Positions 17,673 through 25,165 of a DNA stretch of 64,000 bases are shown piece after piece. The number at the start of each line of letters is the position of its first letter. The stretch's first letter is position 1. The translations under genes were made by a program, and so were the position numbers. Under the pieces are notes generated by a model that was given only the letters and a program-made list of their open reading frames with translations, had not been told where the DNA came from and searched no databases. The stretch comes from JACRCG01 sp964524835 (GTDB lineage: Bacteria; Desulfobacterota; Desulfuromonadia; Geobacterales; Pseudopelobacteraceae), in assembly GCA_964524835.1 (NCBI GenBank), contig CAZGEG010000012.1:1-64000 (forward strand), in the 5' to 3' direction.

Positions 17673-17951
17673 ATGAAAAAGATCAGCGCAGTAGTAGCCA
17701 TGTTTGCCGTCACCGCTTTTGCCGGAGCAGCCTTCGCAGCCGATGTAATCGAATTGCCGGCATCCATGGGCAAGGTATCCTTTCCGCACAAACTACATAA
17801 GGAAGTCCTGAAAGACTGCAAAAAGTGCCACGAAAAGGGCCCTGGTAAAATTACGGAAATGAACAAGGACTGGGCCCACAAAACCTGCAAAGGTTGTCAT
17901 GTTGAAATGAAAAAGGGACCGACTTCCTGTAAAGAATGCCACAAAAAATAG
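17673..17951 (+). CDS. ppcA: Periplasmic triheme cytochrome c7, PpcA family
   Basis: A 92-residue precursor. The signal peptide ends near AFA/ADV (residue 22-23), leaving about 70 residues, the size of Geobacter PpcA. Three heme-binding motifs are CKKCH (49-53), CKGCH (72-76) and CKECH (86-90). The FPHKLHKE segment supplies distal histidine ligands, and CHEKGPGKI is strongly PpcA-like. PpcA-type cytochromes carry electrons across the periplasm from inner-membrane quinol oxidation to outer-membrane conduits during metal reduction. The start ATG 17673 follows a GAGGAGA site. The gene stands alone between gspG (divergent) and a strong terminator. Confidence 0.93.
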   Translation: MKKISAVVAMFAVTAFAGAAFAADVIELPASMGKVSFPHKLHKEVLKDCKKCHEKGPGKITEMNKDWAHKTCKGCHVEMKKGPTSCKECHKK

Positions 17952-17976
17952 CCTGTTGAATACCTGGCTGCAGCTA

Positions 17977-18015
17977 AACCGGGGGCAGCGCATTTGCGCT
18001 GCCCCCGGTTTTTTT
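17977..18015 (+). terminator. Intrinsic terminator of the cytochrome c7 gene
   Basis: A very strong GC stem (CCGGGGGCAGCGC / GCGCTGCCCCCGG) with a short loop and seven T residues. Confidence 0.92.
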
Positions 18016-18146
18016 CAGGTAAGGCAATAACCACGCTCCTGTTTTATCAGAAGCCCCTCCCGTTGCATCGCATCAAGATTTCTTTGCACCGCATCCGGTC
18101 CAGCCGCCAGGCTCTCAACCAGTTCTGCCGGCGTCAGTGATCTCAC
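18015..18146 (-). CDS. Small winged-helix-like protein, overlaps uvrB stop
   Basis: A 43-codon frame starting with GTG at 18146. It overlaps the uvrB stop codon by four bases (GTGA), a classic sign of translational coupling, and ends at TGA 18015-18017. The translation reads like a compact helix-turn-helix with a winged end: SLTPAELVESLAAGPDAV, then NLDAMQREGLLIKQERGYCL. The last segment resembles the recognition helix and wing of small MarR/DeoR-type domains. No homologue is known to me. The coupling and protein-like composition argue that it is translated; function is unknown. Confidence 0.55.
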   Translation of the reverse strand: MRSLTPAELVESLAAGPDAVQRNLDAMQREGLLIKQERGYCLT

Positions 18147-20257
18147 CGCAGCGCCAACTCCATTGCTTCCAGCTTTTTCACCCGGTCACGCAACCCGGCC
18201 GCCTTCTCGAAATTCAACTCCCTGGCCGCCGCCAGCATCTCCTTGCGCAGTTTTTTTACCAGCTTCGGGATCTCTTTCGGGGCGATATACTCCTCGCTCG
18301 TTTCGGCAACCCCCGGCACGGTCACATAATCCTTCTCCTCGATTGATTCCAGAATGCTGCGCAGCCCCTTTTTGACCGTTTCAGGAGTGATACCGTGCTC
18401 TTCGTTGTAGGCCAATTGCTTGACCCGGCGACGCCCGGTTTCATCGATGCAGGCCTGCATCGAGCGGGTCACGCTGTCTCCGTACATCAGCACCCGCCCG
18501 TTAATATTGCGGGCGGCACGGCCGCAAGTCTGGATCAATGACCGCTGCGAACGGAGAAAACCCTCCTTGTCGGCATCGAGAATGGCGACCAGGGAAACCT
18601 CCGGCAGGTCCAGGCCCTCCCGCAGCAGGTTGATCCCGACCAGCACGTCGAATTCACCCAGGCGCAGATCCCGAAGGATCTGCATCCGCTCGATCGTGAC
18701 GATATCCGAATGGAGGTACTTGATCCGCACCCCCAGTTCTCGGTAGTAGTTGGTAAGCTCCTCGGCCATCCGCTTGGTCAGGGTCGTCACCAGGACCCGC
18801 TCGCCGCGGGCAACCGTCTCACGGACTTCATGGAGGAGGTCGTCCACCTGGCCTACCGAAATCCCCCCCGGCCCCCCTTTTGTAAAGGGGGGAGCGCTCT
18901 GCCCTGTCACCAGGTCCGCCGAAGGGAAGTCCCCCTTTAAGAAAGGGGGATTTAGGGGGATTTGCCGTCCCGCCGATACCGGCCGCACCTCGATAACCGG
19001 ATCTACCAGTCCGGTCGGACGGATGACCTGCTCGACAAACACGCCGCCGCTAGCCTCAAGCTCATAATCGGCAGGAGTCGCGGAGACGTAGACCGCCTGG
19101 CGGATGCGGGCCTGGAACTCCGGGAAATTGAGCGGCCGGTTATCGAGCGCCGCCGGCAGGCGAAAACCGTAGTTGACCAGCGTTTCCTTGCGCGAGCGGT
19201 CTCCCCGGTACATCGCGCCGGTCTGGGGGATCGTGATATGCGACTCGTCAACAAACAGCACGAAGTCATCAGGGAAATAGTCAATCAGCGTATAGGGCGC
19301 CTCCCCCGGCTGACGGCCGTCGAAGTAGCGTGAATAGTTTTCAATGCCGTGGCAGAACCCCATCTCTTCCATCATCTCGATGTCATAGAAGGTGCGCTGC
19401 TCGATGCGCTGCTCCTCAAGGAGCATGTTCTGCCCGCGAAAATACCTGATCCGTTCCGCCAGGTCGACCCGGATCTGCTCCACCGCCCGCTCCAGCGTCT
19501 CCCGGGTGGAGACGTAGTGCGAGGCGGGATAGATGGAGCACTTGGAGAGTTTCTGCAGCACGACGCCGCGCAGCGGATCGATTTCGCTGATCGCCTCCAC
19601 CTCGTCGCCGAAGAATTCGACCCGGAGCGCCCGGTCGCTGTCGTAGGCCGGAAAGATTTCGACCACATCCCCCCGCACCCGGAACGCGCCGCGATGGAAA
19701 TCCATGTCGTTGCGCTCGTACTGAATCTCGATCAGTTTCCTGAGCAGACTGTCACGGCCGACATTCGCTCCCTGGTGAAAGAAAATGTGCATGGCCTGAT
19801 ACGCCTCGGGCGAGCCGATGCCGTAAATGCATGATACCGATGCGACGATGATGACATCGCGCCGCGTCAGCAGGCTGCGCGTCGCCGAATGGCGCATCTT
19901 GTCGATCTCGTCGTTGATGGCGGAATCCTTCTCAATGAAGGTGTCGCTGGTCGGTATGTAGGCTTCCGGCTGGTAATAGTCGTAGTACGAGACGAAATAC
20001 TCCACGGCATTATCGGGGAAAAGCTCCTTGAACTCGCCGTACAGCTGGGCCGCCAGGGTCTTGTTGGGCGCCAGCACCAGCGCCGGCCGGGAGGTCCGGG
20101 CGATGACGTTGGCAACCGTGAAGGTCTTGCCGGAGCCGGTGACCCCCAGCAGCGTCTGGTGGCGGTCGCCGCGCAGTATCCCTTCGGTCAGCTCCTCGAT
20201 GGCCGATGGCTGGTCGCCGCGCGGGGTATATTCGGTTGTCAGATTGAAAATGGACAT
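18143..20257 (-). CDS. uvrB: Excinuclease ABC subunit UvrB with in-frame insertion
   Basis: A 704-residue subunit of nucleotide excision repair that verifies damage and opens DNA for UvrC. Walker A is GVTGSGKT (38-45), the beta-hairpin region is YYDYYQPEAYIP, DESH is in the helicase core, and the C-terminal UvrB/UvrC-interaction motif (ELNFEKAAGLRD) is present. The family is usually about 665-675 residues. The excess is explained by about 40 extra residues at positions 428-468, between the conserved VIEVRPV and QVDDLL, encoded by a palindromic repeat. The start at 20257 matches the family N-terminus (MSIFNLTTEYTPRGDQP). Its ribosome-binding site is weak, and a GTG two codons upstream is possible. 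Confidence 0.96.
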   Translation of the reverse strand: MSIFNLTTEYTPRGDQPSAIEELTEGILRGDRHQTLLGVTGSGKTFTVANVIARTSRPALVLAPNKTLAAQLYGEFKELFPDNAVEYFVSYYDYYQPEAYIPTSDTFIEKDSAINDEIDKMRHSATRSLLTRRDVIIVASVSCIYGIGSPEAYQAMHIFFHQGANVGRDSLLRKLIEIQYERNDMDFHRGAFRVRGDVVEIFPAYDSDRALRVEFFGDEVEAISEIDPLRGVVLQKLSKCSIYPASHYVSTRETLERAVEQIRVDLAERIRYFRGQNMLLEEQRIEQRTFYDIEMMEEMGFCHGIENYSRYFDGRQPGEAPYTLIDYFPDDFVLFVDESHITIPQTGAMYRGDRSRKETLVNYGFRLPAALDNRPLNFPEFQARIRQAVYVSATPADYELEASGGVFVEQVIRPTGLVDPVIEVRPVSAGRQIPLNPPFLKGDFPSADLVTGQSAPPFTKGGPGGISVGQVDDLLHEVRETVARGERVLVTTLTKRMAEELTNYYRELGVRIKYLHSDIVTIERMQILRDLRLGEFDVLVGINLLREGLDLPEVSLVAILDADKEGFLRSQRSLIQTCGRAARNINGRVLMYGDSVTRSMQACIDETGRRRVKQLAYNEEHGITPETVKKGLRSILESIEEKDYVTVPGVAETSEEYIAPKEIPKLVKKLRKEMLAAARELNFEKAAGLRDRVKKLEAMELALR
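18854..18976. repeat. Palindromic repeat element inserted in frame within uvrB
   Basis: Two inverted arms face each other. The left arm has CCCCCCTTTTGTAAAGGGGGG at its core, flanked by AATCCCCCC. The right arm has CCCCCTTTAAGAAAGGGGG, flanked by ATTTAGGGGGATT. Each arm is itself a hairpin, and together they form a larger imperfect palindrome. The translation gives a Pro/Gly/Lys-rich peptide (PLNPPFLKGD ... PPFTKGGPGG) absent from ordinary UvrB. Confidence 0.85.
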
Positions 20258-20395
20258 GCGCACCCAAATGTGTAGCTGATGTTCTGAAAAAGCAGAGGAT
20301 TGCTCTGGAGTTTCAAACAGTAAACGAGTAAACTGGCCCCAGTACTGCACGGATCTGAACGTTGCAGCCACTCCTACGGTATCACGGGGCCTCGC

Positions 20396-21658
20396 GTGAC
20401 ACAAGAACTACAGACCGTTGACAGCGACGCATGCGGCTTTCCGCTGGCGGGAAGCCAGTACCAACTCCTGGAAGGGAGCCCCATCCCCACCTTCGTCATC
20501 GACCGGCAGCACCTCGTCATTTTCTGGAACCGCGCCTGTGAAAGCGCCACCGGACATGCTGCCCGGGAGATGATAGGCACCGACCGGCACTGGTCCCCCT
20601 TTTACCCGGTGCAGCGCCCTGTCATGGCCGACCTGATACTCGATGGCGCCTCGCCGGAAGAGGTCAGCCGGCACTATGGCGACTTCTGGCGACAATCGAC
20701 AGTTATCCCGGGGGCGTACGAGTCGGAGGGGTTTTTCCCGACCATGGGGAGCGGCGGTACCTGGTTCTTTTTTACCGCCTCTCCGCTCTGCAATGCAGAA
20801 GGTCGGATCATCGGGGCGATCGAGACACTACAGGATATCAGCGGACGCAAGCGGGCCGAAGAGGCGCTGAAAATCCACCGGGAATCGCTGGAAGAGACCG
20901 TTCGGCAGCGCACGGAGGAATCGGCCCTGGCCCACGCCGAACTTGCTGCCAAGGCCGCCACCCTGCAGGAAACCAACGAGGAGCTTTCGCAATACGCCTT
21001 CGTCGTTTCCCACGACCTGCGTGCTCCGCTGAGGGCCGTGCGCAACTATGCCGATTTTCTGCGTGAAGAACTGGAAGAGGTCCTGAATGATGAACAGCGC
21101 GGTTATTTTAACGGCATGGCAGCTGCCCTGAAATTCGGGGACGAACTGGTGAGTGACCTGCTTGATTTCTCGCGGGTCGGGGGAGACGGGGTGGCGGTGC
21201 ATCCGGTTCCCCTGGATGAATTTCTGCCCGAGCTGAAAAACGAACTCGAACTTCCCCCCGGGTCAGATCTGGTCTGCGACCGTGGGCTGCCGGTCGTTCT
21301 GGGAGAGAAAACCCTGCTGCGCCAGCTCTTCAGCAACTTGGTGACCAATGGTCTGAAATTCAACCATTCGGCCGTCAGACGGGTTGAAATCGGCCTTGCA
21401 TCTCTCGGCAGCGGCTGCTGCGAGCTGTTCGTCCGCGACAACGGTATCGGCATCTCCCCCCGCTACCATGAGAGGGTCTTCAAAATGTTCAAGCGTCTCC
21501 ACACTCACAAGGAATTCGAAGGAACCGGCATCGGTCTGGCGATCGTAAGAAAAGCAGCAGTCAAGCTGGGCGGCTCCGTCCGGATTGAATCAGAGGTCGG
21601 TTCAGGTTCGACCTTCCTGGTAACACTCCCAACGGCAGAAAGGAACGGACAGCGGTGA
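20396..21658 (+). CDS. PAS-domain sensor histidine kinase
   Basis: A 420-residue cytoplasmic kinase with no membrane segments. A PAS domain spans about 20-150, followed by a coiled-coil linker (150-200). The HisKA dimerisation domain has the phospho-acceptor H206 in VVSHDLRAPLRAV. The ATPase domain shows the N-box (NLVTNGLKF near 314), DNGIGI (348-353) and GTGIGL (376-381). All kinase residues are present. The start is GTG 20396. Its stop overlaps the GTG of the next gene by four bases, so the response regulator at 21655 is its probable partner. The PAS domain is closely similar to that of the diguanylate cyclase two genes downstream. Confidence 0.93.
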   Translation: MTQELQTVDSDACGFPLAGSQYQLLEGSPIPTFVIDRQHLVIFWNRACESATGHAAREMIGTDRHWSPFYPVQRPVMADLILDGASPEEVSRHYGDFWRQSTVIPGAYESEGFFPTMGSGGTWFFFTASPLCNAEGRIIGAIETLQDISGRKRAEEALKIHRESLEETVRQRTEESALAHAELAAKAATLQETNEELSQYAFVVSHDLRAPLRAVRNYADFLREELEEVLNDEQRGYFNGMAAALKFGDELVSDLLDFSRVGGDGVAVHPVPLDEFLPELKNELELPPGSDLVCDRGLPVVLGEKTLLRQLFSNLVTNGLKFNHSAVRRVEIGLASLGSGCCELFVRDNGIGISPRYHERVFKMFKRLHTHKEFEGTGIGLAIVRKAAVKLGGSVRIESEVGSGSTFLVTLPTAERNGQR

Positions 21659-22110
21659 ACGATAAAACATTCGTAGTGTTGATGGCGGAGAATGACGAGC
21701 ACGACATCATTGCGACCAAAAGGGCCTGGAAGGCGAACCGGATGGCCAATCCTCTCCATATCGTCAACAACGGCGAAGAGTGCCTTGACTACCTGGAGCG
21801 CCGCGGCGCCTATGCCGATCCGGTGTCATCACCGCGCCCCGGAATCCTGCTGCTTGATCTCAACATGCCGCGCATGGACGGGTTGGAGGCCCTTCAGCAT
21901 ATCCGTAATAGCGGGCAGTTCCATTCGCTGCCGGTGGTCATTCTGACAACCTCGAAGGCCGAGGAGGACCGGGTGCGAAGCTATGAACTGGGCGCCAATG
22001 CCTATATCGTCAAGCCGATCGGTTTCGATAATTTTTCGGAGGCGATCCGCACCATCAACCTGTTCTGGAACCTGGTTGAACTGCCGGGAGGTCCGCATGA
22101 AAAAGACTGA
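21655..22110 (+). CDS. Single-domain response regulator (Rcp1-like)
   Basis: A 151-residue receiver domain without an output domain. Acidic residues are in MAENDEHD, the phospho-acceptor Asp is in LLLDLNMPRMDG, and the conserved Lys is in NAYIVKPIGF. The size and the two-residue insertion before the Asp strand resemble phytochrome-associated Rcp1 regulators. GTG 21655 overlaps the histidine-kinase stop codon, and the gene overlaps the next start (22097), which indicates a coupled three-gene operon. It probably relays phosphate to or from the kinase; the downstream target is unknown. Confidence 0.92.
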   Translation: MNDKTFVVLMAENDEHDIIATKRAWKANRMANPLHIVNNGEECLDYLERRGAYADPVSSPRPGILLLDLNMPRMDGLEALQHIRNSGQFHSLPVVILTTSKAEEDRVRSYELGANAYIVKPIGFDNFSEAIRTINLFWNLVELPGGPHEKD

Positions 22111-23491
22111 ACTGCTGTCACAACTGAAAATCCTGCTGCTGGAGGATGACGAGCATGATCGCATCGCCTTTCTCCGCGCCGTGCGGGTTTCCGGAATGGA
22201 TTGCGAGATCACCGAGTGCGAGCGGGCCGATGATGCCCTTGACCTGGTCAGGTCCGACCCATCACGCTACGATCTCGTCGTGGTTGACCACCATCTCCCC
22301 GGTCTGTTCGGGGTCGATTTCTGCAAAACCATGCTGGCGGAATCCATCGGGCTGCCGCTGGTCATGCTGACCGGCAGCGGTTCAGAGGCGGTTGCCGTCG
22401 AGGCTCTCAAGGCCGGGGTCGATGACTATGTCATCAAGGATCCGGAGTGCACCTATCTTCACATGCTGCCGCACATTCTCAGCGATGCAGTCTCTGCCCA
22501 CCGTGAACGCCTGGCACGGGCGGAAGCTGAACGGGCGCTGTTCGACAGCCAGGAGCGACTTGCAGCAATCGTGGCCGGCCTGACGATTCCCACCTTCGTG
22601 ATCGATGCCGCACATATCGTCACCCACTGGAATGAAGCCTGCCAGAAGATAACCGGGGTGCCGTCACGCGAGGTTATCGGCACACAGGAACAGTGGCGCG
22701 CCTTTTACTCATCGGTGCGTCCGGTAATGGCCGATCTGATCGTGTCCGGCAGCATAGAAGAGATGGTTGCCCAGCATTACGGGGGGAAATACCACCGTTC
22801 AGCCGTGATTAAAGACGCCTTTGAGGCGGAGGACTTTTTCCCCCATTTTGGCGAATCGGGAAAATGGCTGTTCTTTACCGCGGCACCGCTCAAGGATTCG
22901 GCAGGCCGGATCATCGGCGCCATCGAGACGCTGCAGGATGTAACCGACCGGAAGCTGGCCGAGGATGCCCTGCGGGCGAGCGAATGCCGCCACCGCGAAT
23001 TGAGCATCACCGATGCCCTGACCGGTCTGTACAACTCACGCCATTTTTTCAGCCGGGCCGCAGAGGAGGTAGAACGCTCCAACCGCTATGGCTCCCCGCT
23101 TTCGCTGATTCTTCTGGATGTGGATAATTTCAAGCGGTATAACGACACCTACGGCCACCTGGAGGGTGACCATGTTTTGGCAGGGCTGGCCGAGGTAATC
23201 CGGAACGAGATCCGCGGGGCTGATTCCGCCTACCGCTACGGCGGTGAAGAGTTCATCGTGATCTTCCCTGAAACGGAACCCGCCGAGGCCATGGTCGTGG
23301 CCGAACGCCTGAGAGCCGCCTTCGAGGCAACGGTTTTTTCACCGTTTCCCGGGGAGGAAGCCCGGACAAGCATCAGCATCGGCGGCGGTTGCTATCACCC
23401 GAATGAGGGTCTGACCGCTTTTGTCAAGCGGGTGGATGAAGCCATGTATCGCGCGAAAAACTGCGGCAAGAACCGGGTTCTGTTTGTGTGA
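22097..23491 (+). CDS. Response-regulator diguanylate cyclase (REC-PAS-GGDEF)
   Basis: A 464-residue cytoplasmic enzyme making cyclic di-GMP. The receiver domain (about 10-125) has phospho-acceptor D64. The PAS domain spans about 155-290. The GGDEF domain (about 300-464) has an intact GGEEF signature at 382-386, a metal-binding Asp near 341 and an RxxD inhibitory site (RGAD, 373-376) five residues upstream. It should therefore be active and product-inhibited. The start at 22097 has GGGAGG and lies within the upstream gene. The operon links a sensor kinase with second-messenger output. Confidence 0.94.
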   Translation: MKKTELLSQLKILLLEDDEHDRIAFLRAVRVSGMDCEITECERADDALDLVRSDPSRYDLVVVDHHLPGLFGVDFCKTMLAESIGLPLVMLTGSGSEAVAVEALKAGVDDYVIKDPECTYLHMLPHILSDAVSAHRERLARAEAERALFDSQERLAAIVAGLTIPTFVIDAAHIVTHWNEACQKITGVPSREVIGTQEQWRAFYSSVRPVMADLIVSGSIEEMVAQHYGGKYHRSAVIKDAFEAEDFFPHFGESGKWLFFTAAPLKDSAGRIIGAIETLQDVTDRKLAEDALRASECRHRELSITDALTGLYNSRHFFSRAAEEVERSNRYGSPLSLILLDVDNFKRYNDTYGHLEGDHVLAGLAEVIRNEIRGADSAYRYGGEEFIVIFPETEPAEAMVVAERLRAAFEATVFSPFPGEEARTSISIGGGCYHPNEGLTAFVKRVDEAMYRAKNCGKNRVLFV

Positions 23492-23536
23492 CCGTCACCC
23501 GTTGCCGATATGGATAAACGGGCGGTATGAGCCGTA

Positions 23537-23575
23537 AAAAGGGTAGCCGGCTATCGTGCCGGCTACCCTTTTATT
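23537..23575. terminator. Bidirectional terminator between diguanylate cyclase and gltX
   Basis: A 14-bp stem (AAAAGGGTAGCCGG / CCGGCTACCCTTTT) with an 8-base loop, and A/T runs on both sides. Confidence 0.88.
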
Positions 23576-23592
23576 ATTGTTGACATAGCCGG

Positions 23593-24996
23593 TTATTTCC
23601 CGGCCACAAACTTCCGCGCCCTCTGAATCCGCCGGATCGTTTCCTCCAACCCCAACGTCGCCACTATTTCACCGATCCCCGGCGCCTGTGTGCCTCCAGA
23701 GAGGGCTATCCGTATCGGCTGCCCCACCTGCCCCATCTTCCAGCCATTCTCGGTGCAGACCTCTTTAAAAAGGTTATCGATTGCGGCGACATCGGTTGCC
23801 GGCGACGATGAAAGCTTCTCCGCCACAGAGGCAAAAACCGCCTGCAGCTGTTCCTTGTCGAACTTGGCCAGAGCAGCTTCATCATAGTTGACCGGCGCGT
23901 TATAGTAGAAGACGGCCCGTTCAGCCATCTCTTCCAGGGTCTGGGCCCGCTCCTGCAATGTACGTACAACCGCCAGCAGATCCGGTCCATTGAGCGTCGT
24001 CACCTCGCGTGCGGAGAGATGCGGCAGCAGCAGATTGGCCAGACGTTCGGGATCGCCGTTCTTGATGTAATGGGCGTTCAGCCAGTTGAGTTTTTCGGTG
24101 TTGAAGACGGAGGCGGAGCGCCCCACGTTGCCGATGTCGAATTTCCGGATCATTTCTTCGCGGCTGAAAATTTCGTCGTCGCCGCTGCTCCACCCCAGCC
24201 TGACCAGATAGTTGAGCAGCGCCTCCGGCAGATATCCCATGTCTCGGTAGGCGATGACGCTGGTGGCGCCATGACGCTTGGAGAGGCGCGCCTTGTCGGT
24301 GCCGAGGATCATCGGGACATGGGCGAAAGCCGGCACAGGAAATCCGAGCGCCTCGTAGAGCTGGATCTGGCGCGGGGTGTTGTTGACATGATCATCCCCA
24401 CGGATGACGGTCGTGATGCGCATGACGGCATCGTCGATTACCACGCAGAAATTGTAGGTCGGTGTGCCGTCGGTGCGCTGGATGATCAGGTCGTCCAGCT
24501 CTTCGTTCGGGAATGTTATGGTTCCCTTGATCAGATCATCAAAAGCGGTCACTCCACCCTGCGGCGCCCGGAAACGGACAACGTACGGGCAGCCGTCAGG
24601 CTGATCTGCCCGCTGACGGCAGGTGCCGTCATACTTCGGTTTGCGCCCTTCCTCCATGGCCAGGTTGCGTTTGGCATCCAGCTCCTCGGATGTGCAGTAG
24701 CATTTGTAGGCCTTGCCGGCGTCCAGCAGTTTCCGGACATGCTCCTTGTAGAGCGGAAACGAATCCGACTGATAAAAAGGCCCCTCGTCCCACTCCAGAC
24801 CGAGCCACTTCATTCCCTCCAGAATTGCATCAACCGACTCCCTGGTGGAACGCTCCACATCGGTGTCTTCAATACGCAGAATGAAGGTGCCTCCCTGTTT
24901 TCTTGCCAACAGCCAGTTGAACAGTGCGGTGCGGGCACCACCGACGTGAAGGTAACCGGTTGGGCTGGGGGCAAAGCGGACTCTGAGTTCGGACAT
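23593..24996 (-). CDS. gltX: Glutamyl-tRNA synthetase
   Basis: A 467-residue class I aminoacyl-tRNA synthetase charging tRNA-Glu. The HIGH-type motif is present as HVGG in PSPTGYLHVGGARTALF, and the KMSKS-type loop as LSKRHG. A cysteine-rich segment (CYCTSEELDAKR ... YDGTCR) is typical of the family. The start at 24996 has AAGGAG about 9 bases upstream. Single gene on the minus strand, ending at the shared terminator. Confidence 0.97.
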   Translation of the reverse strand: MSELRVRFAPSPTGYLHVGGARTALFNWLLARKQGGTFILRIEDTDVERSTRESVDAILEGMKWLGLEWDEGPFYQSDSFPLYKEHVRKLLDAGKAYKCYCTSEELDAKRNLAMEEGRKPKYDGTCRQRADQPDGCPYVVRFRAPQGGVTAFDDLIKGTITFPNEELDDLIIQRTDGTPTYNFCVVIDDAVMRITTVIRGDDHVNNTPRQIQLYEALGFPVPAFAHVPMILGTDKARLSKRHGATSVIAYRDMGYLPEALLNYLVRLGWSSGDDEIFSREEMIRKFDIGNVGRSASVFNTEKLNWLNAHYIKNGDPERLANLLLPHLSAREVTTLNGPDLLAVVRTLQERAQTLEEMAERAVFYYNAPVNYDEAALAKFDKEQLQAVFASVAEKLSSSPATDVAAIDNLFKEVCTENGWKMGQVGQPIRIALSGGTQAPGIGEIVATLGLEETIRRIQRARKFVAGK

Positions 24997-25104
24997 TCGG
25001 ACGACTCCTTTGACTGGACACTGAGGGCGAAAGTGTTCGGGCCACTATAGCATTCCCGACCCCTCCGAAAAAGCATTTTCTGCCCTGAAGAGGGGTTTTA
25101 AACT

Positions 25105-25135
25105 TTGACAACAACCGGATCAATCATGCTACTAT
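25105..25135 (+). promoter_or_regulatory. Possible promoter of the acyl-CoA synthetase gene
   Basis: TTGACA at 25105-25110 and an extended -10, TGCTACTAT, ending at 25135. The spacing of 19 is long, but the TGC extension may compensate. Confidence 0.4.
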
Positions 25136-25165
25136 TATCCCATAACACCGTTCTGGAGGACGCAG

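Noticed and set aside
18854..18976. Intein in uvrB
   Set aside because: The insert is only about 40 residues with no splicing motifs; it is better explained by a palindromic repeat.
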